Shown: positions 14,164 through 22,129 of the stretch, in pieces
Numbering within the stretch: position 1 is the stretch's first letter
How the letters are laid out: every line of letters starts with the position of its first letter
Assembly (NCBI RefSeq): GCF_000236865.1
Contig: NZ_HE611015.1
Location: forward strand, 1 to 64,000
Source of the DNA: Senegalimassilia anaerobia JC110
Lineage (GTDB): Bacteria > Actinomycetota > Coriobacteriia > Coriobacteriales > Eggerthellaceae
Direction: 5' to 3'
DNA length: 64,000 nt
Program-made: the position numbers and the translations under genes
Notes under the pieces: generated by a model
Database searches by the model: none
The model's input: the letters and a program-made list of their open reading frames with translations, nothing else
Told to the model about the DNA's origin: nothing

Positions 14164-15657
14164 TTATGCGCCGATGACCTGCTCGGTGACCTGGTCGATG
14201 CGGGCGAGCACATCTTCGCGCGGCATGAGCTCGATGGACTCGAACAGCGGCGGGGAGACCATGTTGCCGCACACGGCCACGCGCAGCGGCTGCAGCACGA
14301 ACTTCAGCTTCATGTCCATGCTGTCGCCCAGCTCGCGGCAGGCGGCCTCAAGGCCGGCTGCTTCCCAGGCGCGGGACTCGTCGGCCAGGATGGCGCGGCA
14401 GTTTGCCAGGGCCTCGTCGGCGCGGGCGCCTTCCTTGAGTAGCACCTTCTTCACCGACTTCTCGTCGAGCTCGGCGACGTTGGCGCCCCAGAACATGTAG
14501 GCGAGCTTCGCGGGCACCTCGTCGAGGCGCTGCAGGCGCTCGGACACCAGCGGGTAGAGCTTGGCGTACCATTCCGGGCGCGCGTCGATGTCGGCCTCGG
14601 ATGCGCCGGCCTGCACGAGCCATGGGCGGCTTGCGGCAACCCATTCGTCGGCGCCCATGCGCTGGATGTACTGGCCGTTCATCCACTCGAGCTTGGTCTG
14701 GTCGAAGATGGCGTCCTTCTTCGTGATGCGGTCCAGGGTGAACTTGGCGCACAGGGTCTCGCGGTCGATGATGGTGGTCTCGCCGTCAAGGCTCCAGCCG
14801 AGCAGCGCCAGGAAGTTCACCATGGTGTCGGGCAGGAAGCCGTTGTCGCGGAACTCCTCGACGCTGGCGGCGCCGTGGCGCTTGGACAGCTTGTGGCCGT
14901 CGGAGCCCAAGATCATGGACAGGTGCGCGAAGGTGGGCACGTCGTAGCCGAGGGCCTCGTAGATGAGGATCTGGCGTGGGGTGTTGGACAGGTGGTCATC
15001 GCCGCGGATGACGTGCGTGATGCCCATGTTGGCGTCGTCGCAGACCACGGCGAAGTTATAGGTGGGCGTGCCGTCGGTGCGCACGACGATCATGTCGTCC
15101 ATGACGTCGGCGGGGAAGGACATATGGCCGTAGACGGCGTCGTCGAACTCGATGGGGCCGTGCTCGAGCGGCACCTTCAGGCGCCACACGTGCGGCTCGC
15201 CGGCCTCGATGCGGCGGGCGGCCTCGGCGGGGTCGATATCGCGGCACGTGCGGTCGTAGCCGGCATAGCCGCCATCTTCGGCTTCGGCCTTCGCGCGCTT
15301 GGCGTCAAGCTCGTCTTTCGTGCAGAAGCACGGGTAGACCATGCCGCGCTCTTTTAGGCGCTCAAGGGCGTCAGCGTAGGTGTCGAAGCGCTGGGTCTGG
15401 AAGTACGGGCCGCACTCGCCGCCGACCTCCGGGCCCTCGTCCCAGTCAAGGCCGAGCCACTTCATGGCGTTCAGGATGACCTGCGTGTTCTCCTCGGTGG
15501 AACGGGTGGGATCGGTGTCCTCGATGCGTAGGATGAAGGTGCCGCCTGTGGCGCGGGCGAACGCCCAGTTGTAGATTGCCGTGCGGGCGCCGCCGACGTG
15601 CAGCTTGCCCGTAGGGGAAGGCGCGAAACGGACGCGCACCGGTTTGCTCTCAGTCAT
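14164..15657 (-). CDS. gltX: Glutamyl-tRNA synthetase
   Basis: Class I aminoacyl-tRNA synthetase attaching glutamate to tRNA-Glu. The HIGH-type motif sits in FAPSPTGKLHVGGARTA (residues 11-27) and the KMSKS-type motif reads KLSKRHG (about 255). The length of 497 is typical. The cysteines in CFCTKDELD and in the following segment lie where zinc-binding GltX enzymes have their ligands. It is the first gene of a minus-strand run that continues into the Fe-S protein and the Pro-rich membrane protein. A promoter with TATACT is visible upstream. Confidence 0.97.
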   Translation of the reverse strand: MTESKPVRVRFAPSPTGKLHVGGARTAIYNWAFARATGGTFILRIEDTDPTRSTEENTQVILNAMKWLGLDWDEGPEVGGECGPYFQTQRFDTYADALERLKERGMVYPCFCTKDELDAKRAKAEAEDGGYAGYDRTCRDIDPAEAARRIEAGEPHVWRLKVPLEHGPIEFDDAVYGHMSFPADVMDDMIVVRTDGTPTYNFAVVCDDANMGITHVIRGDDHLSNTPRQILIYEALGYDVPTFAHLSMILGSDGHKLSKRHGAASVEEFRDNGFLPDTMVNFLALLGWSLDGETTIIDRETLCAKFTLDRITKKDAIFDQTKLEWMNGQYIQRMGADEWVAASRPWLVQAGASEADIDARPEWYAKLYPLVSERLQRLDEVPAKLAYMFWGANVAELDEKSVKKVLLKEGARADEALANCRAILADESRAWEAAGLEAACRELGDSMDMKLKFVLQPLRVAVCGNMVSPPLFESIELMPREDVLARIDQVTEQVIGA

Positions 15658-15699
15658 GGTTCGTTAGTTCCTTTACGTGTTTGAATCATCAGTTGTTTC

Positions 15700-15727
15700 A
15701 GTATAGGCGGCTTGAGCGCAGCTGCAA
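15700..15727 (-). promoter_or_regulatory. gltX promoter
   Basis: Minus strand: -35 TTGCAG (15722-15727), 16-bp spacer, -10 TATACT (15700-15705), with the start codon about 43 bp downstream. Confidence 0.6.
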
Positions 15728-15897
15728 GATGGGCATATGCGTTTACCACCCAAAATGCGAAATACTGCTAAACGATGTGATTGAACTTGCTAATGCTTGA
15801 CGCTCGTCGATTAAGCGGTTGCCCGAGTCTCATGAATGAGGGATGCTTATTTCGTTTGGGGCAATAGAAGTGCATTTCTCTTCGCTGGAGGTCATGC

Positions 15898-15981
15898 ATG
15901 TTCTTCTCTCGGTCGGTTAAGAGGAAGTCTTATTCTGGCTATTTTAAAAACGAAACCAAAGGGAAACGTGCAGCTCGATAG
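15898..15981 (+). CDS. Candidate 27-residue basic small protein
   Basis: An ATG preceded by GGAGG with 6-base spacing opens 27 codons rich in Lys/Arg/Ser/Tyr (begins MFFSRSVKRK, ends KGKRAAR). I know no family. It stands alone in the AT-rich gap between gltX and the HTH gene. A strong ribosome site on such a short frame is suggestive but could be chance. A later ATG at 16001 opens another 23-codon frame with no ribosome site, which I do not call. Confidence 0.3.
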   Translation: MFFSRSVKRKSYSGYFKNETKGKRAAR

Positions 15982-16055
15982 CCCCGATTCGTACTGCGCT
16001 ATGAATAAGTATTTCTATGAGCTATACGAGCACGAAGCGATTGACGAATTGGCTT

Positions 16056-16262
16056 TTAGGGAATTCGCTTGATTATGTCCCCGGGCTCGCACTCAAGCAC
16101 TTCGCAAAGAGAATTTAGGGTATCAAGACGAATTGCTTTGATGTTTGTGTTCTTCAATCGACTAACGTGAACTTCTGTTAAGCCAAGAATGGCCGCTAGC
16201 TTTTTATTGTTGAGCCCCTTGAGCCGCATTGCGCTATCGATGTCAATTATAATTTTGCTCAT
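16056..16262 (-). CDS. YozG-like Cro/CI-family HTH regulator
   Basis: A 68-residue single helix-turn-helix protein: MSKIIIDIDSAM, then KKLAAILGLTEVHVSRLKN as the HTH, then KAIRLDTLNSLCEVLECEPGDII. This sequence plan is the standard small Cro/CI-like partner of DUF2975 membrane proteins (YozG in Bacillus). It starts within the stop region of the membrane-protein gene (TAATATG arrangement), so translation is coupled and I choose 16262 rather than an upstream Met. It is the last gene of the four-gene AT-rich operon, in which it may act as the DNA-binding output controlled by the membrane partner. Confidence 0.85.
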   Translation of the reverse strand: MSKIIIDIDSAMRLKGLNNKKLAAILGLTEVHVSRLKNTNIKAIRLDTLNSLCEVLECEPGDIIKRIP

Positions 16263-16263
16263 A

Positions 16264-16809
16264 TTAAATTGTTTCGTCTGATAGCTGCTGCAAATCGGCT
16301 CCATAAGAAAACACGGCTGAAACGGCGTAGCAGAATGCAGCCATGACTGCGGTTTTCAAGTCAATGTGTAAGGAGCTGGTGGCAGGGTCTTGCACGTATC
16401 CGATTTCTGCGAAAGATCCAACTTGAAAAATATGTTCGCTTACTGCAGGTATTAATTGCATGACAATTTCGACTAGGCAGCTTGCAAGTAAGAGAGATGC
16501 AATGATTGCAAGGATTGTTGCGTGTTTTTTAGTTAAAGGCGACTTGCCGTTTGCGATATTGCGAAACAGTGCATACATAAGCCGTAGAGTAATACATGCC
16601 GTTGCGAGCTGGATCGTTGGATAAAAAATGCTTAGTAAGGATGCATCGTTGTTGCTGATAAAGGAATATACAGAAACGCCTAAATAGGCTAGTAGGCCTA
16701 TTGCTGATAACACAAACAAAATCGTGAAAACACGAGCGATTATCGCAGCCGTGTTTTTGATTTTGATTTCAGCTTGTTTGCTGTGCTTGAAATCGGAGCA
16801 ATGCTCCAT
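16264..16809 (-). CDS. DUF2975-like four-helix membrane protein
   Basis: A 181-residue integral membrane protein with four hydrophobic helices at about 19-51, 59-82, 96-120 and 153-172. The ending YGADLQQLSDETI matches the characteristic C-terminal tail of DUF2975 proteins, and the next gene is the small HTH protein usually paired with this family. The pair is widely seen but of unknown function, and is thought to sense something at the membrane. The ribosome site AAGGAG is clear. The gene is much AT-richer than the flanking core genes, pointing to horizontal acquisition. Confidence 0.8.
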   Translation of the reverse strand: MEHCSDFKHSKQAEIKIKNTAAIIARVFTILFVLSAIGLLAYLGVSVYSFISNNDASLLSIFYPTIQLATACITLRLMYALFRNIANGKSPLTKKHATILAIIASLLLASCLVEIVMQLIPAVSEHIFQVGSFAEIGYVQDPATSSLHIDLKTAVMAAFCYAVSAVFSYGADLQQLSDETI

Positions 16810-16822
16810 GGTGGTCTCCTTG

Positions 16823-17326
16823 CTAATTGCTAATTGCCTTGATTGATCCTAGTGGCGGGTTCGACCCCTGCGGCCATCCGAATTCGGCGATTGCATCTGA
16901 TCCGACGTCGGGAGGCGGCGGAGCGGTGCTGTTATCGACTCGTGGCGTGCAGTCAAGAATTAGAGATTGTGCACCAATTAGATCAGTCAATTCATTGGCG
17001 TAAGAAGTTATTGTCACGAGGTTTCGTTCGTCTTCGGTAATTTCGATGGCTTGAACCGAACATTTCGTTGTGATAATTACGGCAGGGCTGTCTCCGCTGA
17101 CGTTGTTATCAATGCTGAATCCGTTCGTCATGGTTTTCGATTTGTTGGTTTCGGGCTCGATGTCATTGATGGGGTTGAAGATAGTCTGTTGCGACGGGGA
17201 GCTGCTGCTTTCGTCGGCTGTTTTGCGCGAAGAACAGATTGAGCTTATAGTAATTACGGAAAGGCACAGAATCGATAGCGTGAGAATAACCAATGCGGCA
17301 ATCAGAGCTGTTTTCTTGCTATCCAT
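16823..17326 (-). CDS. Uncharacterised signal-anchored secreted-domain protein
   Basis: A 167-residue protein, taking the ATG at 17326, which overlaps the previous stop by 8 bases. Residues about 7-29 are a single hydrophobic segment, followed by a Ser-rich linker and an outer domain of mixed strands containing two cysteines (KCSVQAIEI and LDCTPRV) that could form a disulfide. It ends with Pro-rich NSTAPPPPDVG and EFGWPQGSNPP. No lipobox is seen, so I read it as an N-terminal signal anchor. I recognise no family. Its position between another unknown protein and DUF2975 suggests the four products act together. Confidence 0.6.
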   Translation of the reverse strand: MDSKKTALIAALVILTLSILCLSVITISSICSSRKTADESSSSPSQQTIFNPINDIEPETNKSKTMTNGFSIDNNVSGDSPAVIITTKCSVQAIEITEDERNLVTITSYANELTDLIGAQSLILDCTPRVDNSTAPPPPDVGSDAIAEFGWPQGSNPPLGSIKAISN

Positions 17327-17714
17327 AGAAGGCCCCATCAGTGTCCTTGTAGTTTGGGAAGCAGAAGTTAAAGCGCCGAGTGCAAGTATTCCAGCCATCG
17401 TGTACCCCAAGGACTTTGATTTCTTCGTTGGGGTACACGATGGGCCCGAGTAGAGCGTAGCCTTGCACGGACATTGTGCGCCCCGATCGCTTTCCGGTTG
17501 CGGTGTCGATTATGCCTGCGCAGAATAGTGACATGTACCAGTTATCTTTGCTAGTTTTGTATTGCGTCCAGGTTGGCGTGCTTTGCTCGCAGGTTTGTAT
17601 TGCTTGCCCCCGCGTGCTCATATATTGCTTGCAGCCAGAGCATAGTTTGTCGTTGTTCGCGCGTCCTTGAGCGGAGTTATCGTTGTCGTACTTCGAGGCG
17701 ACGAGGCTCTTCAT
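17319..17714 (-). CDS. Uncharacterised 131-residue cysteine-containing protein
   Basis: First gene of the AT-rich operon; the start at 17714 is fixed by AAAGGAG seven bases upstream. The product has an LCSGC pair (about 24-28) and four later single cysteines, with aromatic-rich segments (WYMSLFC, FNFCFPNYK). No signal peptide or membrane helix is visible, yet the six cysteines would suit either metal binding or disulfides. I know no family. The next gene overlaps it by 8 bases, so the two are translationally linked. Confidence 0.55.
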   Translation of the reverse strand: MKSLVASKYDNDNSAQGRANNDKLCSGCKQYMSTRGQAIQTCEQSTPTWTQYKTSKDNWYMSLFCAGIIDTATGKRSGRTMSVQGYALLGPIVYPNEEIKVLGVHDGWNTCTRRFNFCFPNYKDTDGAFYG

Positions 17715-17744
17715 TGCGAGTCTCCTTTCGTCCGTATATGTAAC

Positions 17745-17760
17745 GCTTCTTCTAAGAAGC
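17745..17760. promoter_or_regulatory. Candidate operator: GCTTCTT-CT-AAGAAGC palindrome
   Basis: A perfect 7-bp palindrome with a 2-bp centre lies about 30 bp before the first gene of the AT-rich operon. It is well placed to be the binding site of the Cro-like regulator encoded at the operon end. Confidence 0.4.
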
Positions 17761-17805
17761 ACATTAAAGATATCGGAAAATGTTATTGAATTAACCCACA
17801 AGGTT

Positions 17806-17867
17806 AATTTGTTCGGCAAATGGAAGGGCGGCATCTCGATGCCGCCCTTCCATTTGCCGAACAAATT
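17806..17867. repeat. 30-bp perfect inverted repeat with a 2-base loop
   Basis: The arms 17806-17835 and 17838-17867 are exact complements, separated only by TC. On RNA this would be an unusually long and stable hairpin. It lies just past the stop of the DUF1461-type gene and upstream of the AT-rich operon, and has no strong T run on either side. It could terminate transcription in either direction, insulate the operon, or be a trace of a mobile element. A smaller 7-bp inverted repeat (17790-17808) overlaps its left edge. Confidence 0.9.
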
Positions 17868-17879
17868 CTATCCAGTACG

Positions 17880-18608
17880 TTATTCAGTTTCACTGCGCAG
17901 CAATCGTCCTACGATGATGCAGATGATGCTGGCAATGCAGGTAGCTGCAAGCCAGATGCCGCCCATGCCCATCCAAAAAGCGGTTGGGTACAAGGTGATG
18001 AGCAGGCTGTCGTAGGGAAACGTCCAGGTTCCCGCCTGGAAGAACAGGCTGTGGAAGGCGGCGAACAGCCCGTCGAAGTCGATGGCCGCCCATGCCCCTA
18101 GCGCGCAAAACGCCGCGAGCACCAACCCGCCGCCCGCGATAAGCGTGCGACCGAGCGCTCGCCGGCCGATGCGCACCGCCACGTGCGCAAGGCCTGCGAT
18201 GCATAACATGGCCACGATCACGAGGGCGGGCTTTGCCACGCATGCCACGCGGTAGACATCGTCAAGGTGGCTTATCGCGTCAGCGGGTAAGTTGCGTGCG
18301 GCGCTTTCCCTGGCCGACGCGGTGGCGCGCCCGTCTGCCTCGGCGGCGGCGTTGGCCTCGGCGATGGCGGCGTCAAGCTTTTCGCGGTCGTTGTCGTCGA
18401 AGGTGTAATGCTTGCCGGCTATGGCCATGGAGGTCAGCTCGTCGGCGGTGAACGGGGTGCTGGGCTGGTCGCAGCCGGAAAACGCGCGCGACAGCGTTGC
18501 GGTGGCCGCGTCGGGGATGGCGACGACGGCGAAGCCGGCGCCGATGAGTGTGACGGCCAGTAGCAGTGCGCTGCCGAAGGCGACGATTCCGTTAAACAGT
18601 CGGGTCAT
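17880..18608 (-). CDS. DUF1461 / TIGR01906-type integral membrane protein
   Basis: A 242-residue membrane protein. One helix lies at the N-terminus (about 8-32), then an outer loop of about 90 residues, then three further helices (about 127-150, 155-178, 208-236). The FHSLFFQAGTWTFPYDSLLITLYPTAFW segment with its F-x-x-Y-D and LYP-x-x-FW pattern is the family hallmark. Function is unknown in all species I am aware of. A weak GAGG ribosome site precedes it. It is separated from the ATP-grasp gene by about 100 bp with a GC-rich hairpin. Confidence 0.8.
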   Translation of the reverse strand: MTRLFNGIVAFGSALLLAVTLIGAGFAVVAIPDAATATLSRAFSGCDQPSTPFTADELTSMAIAGKHYTFDDNDREKLDAAIAEANAAAEADGRATASARESAARNLPADAISHLDDVYRVACVAKPALVIVAMLCIAGLAHVAVRIGRRALGRTLIAGGGLVLAAFCALGAWAAIDFDGLFAAFHSLFFQAGTWTFPYDSLLITLYPTAFWMGMGGIWLAATCIASIICIIVGRLLRSETE

Positions 18609-18651
18609 GTGAAAGGGGCCTCGCAGGTGTTGGGGGAAGGGTGAAACGGCC

Positions 18652-18683
18652 GCGGCCCCCGCGTCTTGGGACTTGGGGGCCGC
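18652..18683 (-). terminator. Hairpin after the ATP-grasp gene
   Basis: A 9-bp GC stem (18652-18660 with 18675-18683), followed on the minus strand only by a short TTT. It may be a weak terminator. Confidence 0.4.
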
Positions 18684-18706
18684 GAGCAGGGCAGACTGGG
18701 CGCGTT

Positions 18707-20107
18707 TTAGTCGACCCAGATGGTGGCGCAGGTGATGCCCTTCATGGGCTTGCTGATGGTGGGGAAGGGCCCTAAGCGGCTGAAGATGCCCTGGAACGTG
18801 CCGTTGTAGCAGTACAGGCCCTCCAGGTTGTTGTACAGCACCGGCTCGCGTTGCACCTGGTCATCGGCCATGTCGGCGATGCCGTCGTCGGGCGTGAGGA
18901 TCTGCGTCTTGAACGGCGTGATGTAGCGCTGCACCAAGAAGGGGGCGCCGGCGGCCCCGTTGGCGAACTTCTCGATGATCTGTTCCCATTGCTCCTGCGT
19001 TTGGAAGCAGCCCGCGTACACGTCGGCCGCGCCGTAGGCGTCGGTGGGCTTGATGATCCAAGCGTCCTTGTCGGCGCGGACGGCGTCGAGGTCGACCTCC
19101 TTCTCGTCCAGATAGCGCGTCTGCGGGACGGTTCGCTCGACGAACGCGATCTCCTCGGGCGTCAAAAACGCCTGGGTGGCAGGGTTGAACAGCGCCTCGA
19201 AGATCTGCTTATCGTGCACGATATGGCCGGCGAAGCTGCCGATGAGCGCCACCTTCTGCGCCTTGACGGCCTCGATGAGCGCCTGCGACTCGTCCCAGAA
19301 CTCCAGCACGTCGTTGGTGACGCAGCGGCGCCAGATGGCGTGGACGGGCTGGCCTTCCTTGTCGCGCAGCACTTCGCCGTCGAAGGTCAGGTCGCGCACG
19401 TCGCACACCGTGCAGGGATGCCCGGCCTCGGTGAAGCGCTTCGCAAACAGGTGGAACTCGTCGACCACGCCGTTTTGCAGGTAGTCGCAGATGGCGAAGC
19501 GGGGATTTTCCACGCGATGCTCATAGGTGGCGTAGATGGCGGCGAACTCGCGCACCCACGCGTCGAACAGCTCGCAGCCCTCCACGTGATGACGGCGTGC
19601 GAACTCTTTAAAGGTGGCCGTTTCCTCCACCGAATGCGTGATCTCGCGGTTCTCGTTCATGCCCGAGCTGCCGTCGCCGTTGAATTCGCAAAACGCCACG
19701 TCGCCGGTGTTCTCGTCCAAGAAGATGTCGAAGCGGGCGAAGGGAAGCAGCGCATCGTAGCCGCGCGGGACCAAGATCAGCTCGGCTAGGCGCGGGTCGT
19801 AGTCGAAGATCTTGCGGTACTCGGCGTCGTCGAGGTAGTGCTGCATGACCTTGCACAGGATGCGGTGCGTGGTTTCCACCACCTCGCGCATGACCTGGCG
19901 CGATGCGGCGTCGTAGAGCTTCGGCACGAAGCTGGTGGACACCACGCGATGATGCACGATGGCCGTGGAGGAATCCATATAAGCGCGCGCTGCGCGGCGG
20001 CCGGGGATGTCGCCGTCAAGGGATTCGGCGATGTCGATGTACTCCTGGGTATAGGCTGCGTTCTTGAAAACGGGCTGGTCGGCAGGCTGGGGTGCGGTAT
20101 GCGTCAT
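18707..20107 (-). CDS. Glutathionylspermidine synthase-like ATP-grasp protein
   Basis: A 466-residue enzyme of the COG0754-like ATP-grasp group. Visible signatures are CEFNGDGSSGMNEN (about 155), a central DAWIIKPTDAYGAADVY segment for ATP binding, and the downstream FLVQRYITPF strand. Members ligate a carboxylate to an amine with ATP; the substrate pair here cannot be deduced and need not be glutathione and spermidine. The start at 20107 is chosen because AGAGGA lies just ahead; longer upstream frames run through the region before metK. It is divergent from metK, with about 320 bp between the two start codons. Confidence 0.8.
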   Translation of the reverse strand: MTHTAPQPADQPVFKNAAYTQEYIDIAESLDGDIPGRRAARAYMDSSTAIVHHRVVSTSFVPKLYDAASRQVMREVVETTHRILCKVMQHYLDDAEYRKIFDYDPRLAELILVPRGYDALLPFARFDIFLDENTGDVAFCEFNGDGSSGMNENREITHSVEETATFKEFARRHHVEGCELFDAWVREFAAIYATYEHRVENPRFAICDYLQNGVVDEFHLFAKRFTEAGHPCTVCDVRDLTFDGEVLRDKEGQPVHAIWRRCVTNDVLEFWDESQALIEAVKAQKVALIGSFAGHIVHDKQIFEALFNPATQAFLTPEEIAFVERTVPQTRYLDEKEVDLDAVRADKDAWIIKPTDAYGAADVYAGCFQTQEQWEQIIEKFANGAAGAPFLVQRYITPFKTQILTPDDGIADMADDQVQREPVLYNNLEGLYCYNGTFQGIFSRLGPFPTISKPMKGITCATIWVD

Positions 20108-20328
20108 GCGTCCTCTTTTCCCGATCGGGTTGGTTTCCGCCCAGTTTAGCAAACGAGGAGCCGCGTTGATGCAGCAGGACGGGGAACCTCGGATACGCCC
20201 ATATACCGCGCGTGCGGATATATGGTGATTCCACGAGCGCGACGGGCAGGGCATACAAAATGATGCCCATGTGGTATCGTTCGCAGCTAGCATAAACGCG
20301 GGCGGCGCGCACCGTCCGAACATATCCG

Positions 20329-20419
20329 TTTATCAAGAGTCGGGGGAGAGGGTTGGCTCGCAGATCCCGACACCAACCTGGCGCAAAAGCGCCAAGGTGG
20401 TCCGGCCGACAACGATGAA
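20329..20419 (+). ncRNA. SAM-clan riboswitch candidate upstream of metK
   Basis: The leader contains TTATCAAGAG (20330-20339), identical to the SAM-I start. It continues with GGGGGAGAGGGTTGGCTC, an ACCAACC strand, a strong hairpin (about 20371-20401, loop AAAA) and AGGTGGT. P1 can form from UUUAUC (20329-20334) with GAUGAA (20414-20419). Its 3' strand abuts the ribosome site AAGGAGGA (20418-20425), so SAM binding would hide that site and block translation of metK. It deviates from the SAM-I consensus in the GCAACC and AAUUCC positions, so the exact class is uncertain. Confidence 0.65.
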
Positions 20420-20431
20420 GGAGGAGCATCA

Positions 20432-21697
20432 ATGGCCAACGCGCATTCTTCTTATCTGTTCACGTCCGAGTCCGTCACCGAGGGTCATCCCGACAAGGTG
20501 TGCGACCAGATCTCCGACGCCGTGCTCGACGCTATCCTTGAGAAGGAGATCGAGCTTGCCGGGCAGGGCTACGTTTCCCCGTCCGGCCAACCGGCCGACC
20601 CCACGCAGGTGCGCTGCGCCTGCGAGACCATGGCCACCACCGGTATGATCATCGTGGCCGGCGAGATCCGCACCCAGGCATACGTCGACGTGCCCGCGCT
20701 TGCGCGCGAGGTGCTGCGCGAGATCGGCTACGATCGCGCGAAGTACGGCTTCGATTGCGATACCTGCGGCGTGCTCAACGCCATCCACGACCAAAGCCCC
20801 GACATCGCCCAGGGCGTCGACGAGAGCTACGAGGCCCAGCACGGCCAGGCGGGCGACGACCCCTACGAGAAGGTCGGCGCCGGCGACCAGGGCATGATGT
20901 TCGGCTACGCCTGCGACGAGACGTCCACGCTCATGCCCATGCCCATTTACCTGGCACAGCGCATGGCCGAGCAGCTGGCAGCGGTGCGCAAGGACGGCAC
21001 CATGCCCTACCTGCGCCCCGACGGAAAGACCCAGGTCTCGGTCCGCTACATCGACGACAAGCCCGTCAACGTGGAGAAGGTCGTGGTGTCCACGCAGCAT
21101 TCCGAGGAGATCTCCACCGAGCAGCTGCGCGCCGAGATCGAGGCCAACGTCATCCGCCCCGTGCTCAAGCGCGAGGGCGTGGAGCTTGCCCCCGACGCCG
21201 GCATCCACATCAACCCCACCGGCCGATTCGTCATCGGCGGCCCCATGGGCGATTGCGGCCTGACCGGCCGTAAGATCATCGTCGACACCTACGGCGGCAT
21301 GGGCCGTCACGGCGGCGGCGCATTCAGTGGCAAGGACTGCACGAAGGTCGACCGCTCCGCGGCCTACGCCGCCCGCTGGGTCGCCAAGAACGTGGTGGCC
21401 GCGGGTCTGGCGCACCGCTGCGAGGTGCAGGTGGCTTATGCCATCGGCATGGCTCGCCCCGTGTCCGTCATGGTCGACACGTTCGGCACCGAATGCGTGC
21501 CCGTGGCCGACATCGAGCGCGCCATCGACGAGGTGTTCGACCTGCGCCCCGGCGCCATCATCGACGACCTGGACCTGCGCCGTCCCATCTATCGCAAGAC
21601 GGCTGCCTACGGCCACTTCGGCCGCGAGCTTCCCGAGTTCACCTGGGAGGCAACCGACCGCGCGGACGCCCTGCGCAAGGCCTGCGGTCTGGAGTAA
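20432..21697 (+). CDS. metK: S-adenosylmethionine synthetase
   Basis: Makes SAM from methionine and ATP. The 421-residue product has the canonical [22 protein letters not shown] start, the [12 protein letters not shown] phosphate loop, [10 protein letters not shown], the [21 protein letters not shown] centre and the [19 protein letters not shown] segment with the catalytic Lys/Asp. Length is slightly above the roughly 384 residues of E. coli because of small insertions. It is preceded by a strong ribosome site and the SAM-clan riboswitch candidate, which would give feedback control. It is followed by a large hairpin region, so it is probably monocistronic. Confidence 0.98.
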   Translation: MANAHSSYLFTSESVTEGHPDKVCDQISDAVLDAILEKEIELAGQGYVSPSGQPADPTQVRCACETMATTGMIIVAGEIRTQAYVDVPALAREVLREIGYDRAKYGFDCDTCGVLNAIHDQSPDIAQGVDESYEAQHGQAGDDPYEKVGAGDQGMMFGYACDETSTLMPMPIYLAQRMAEQLAAVRKDGTMPYLRPDGKTQVSVRYIDDKPVNVEKVVVSTQHSEEISTEQLRAEIEANVIRPVLKREGVELAPDAGIHINPTGRFVIGGPMGDCGLTGRKIIVDTYGGMGRHGGGAFSGKDCTKVDRSAAYAARWVAKNVVAAGLAHRCEVQVAYAIGMARPVSVMVDTFGTECVPVADIERAIDEVFDLRPGAIIDDLDLRRPIYRKTAAYGHFGRELPEFTWEATDRADALRKACGLE

Positions 21698-22112
21698 GCG
21701 TTTTCGGCGCCTTCGGCAGAAGGGCGTGGCGCGTGACCGGTTTGCGCCGATCGCAACGCATGCTGCGAAACGACGCCGGGCCGGATCGGCTAGGAAGCCC
21801 GCTGCGGAAGGCGGCGGGTGCGATCGATGTTTCGAAATAGGGAAAGCCCGCTGGAAGAAAGCGCGGCATAGTCCGGGGTTCCGGGATATGCCGCGCTCGC
21901 CGGCGGGCTTACCTGCGTTCCGGGCATGCTGTGGAGAGATCGCCATGTCGGCGACCGCCACACCGATGCGCGCGGGAGTTGCTTCGCCATCCCTATCGAA
22001 TGGTCGCGGTATCGACCGGAATGCGGGACCGACGGGAGAATCGGGCACGAGCGCAGGCGATTCTCGAAAAGCGTATATCTGTTCGCCTTTTCGAGGACTT
22101 TCCGCGAAACGC
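21698..22112. other. metK-priA intergenic region with a large hairpin
   Basis: This 415-bp gap has one structured element. Nested stems AGCCCGC (21845) with GCGGGCT (21909) and AGCGCGGCATA (21860-21870) with TATGCCGCGCT (21887-21897) form a long hairpin with little T run, likely the metK terminator. Frames through the rest do not resemble proteins. The right end holds the priA promoter. Confidence 0.5.
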
Positions 22113-22121
22113 TGGTATACT
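22113..22121 (+). promoter_or_regulatory. Extended -10 promoter of priA (leaderless transcript expected)
   Basis: TGGTATACT (TG at 22113-22114, TATACT 22116-22121) ends only 8 bases before the priA ATG. The expected transcription start is at or next to the ATG, and no ribosome site is present. Confidence 0.6.
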
Positions 22122-22129
22122 GGTGCGCT

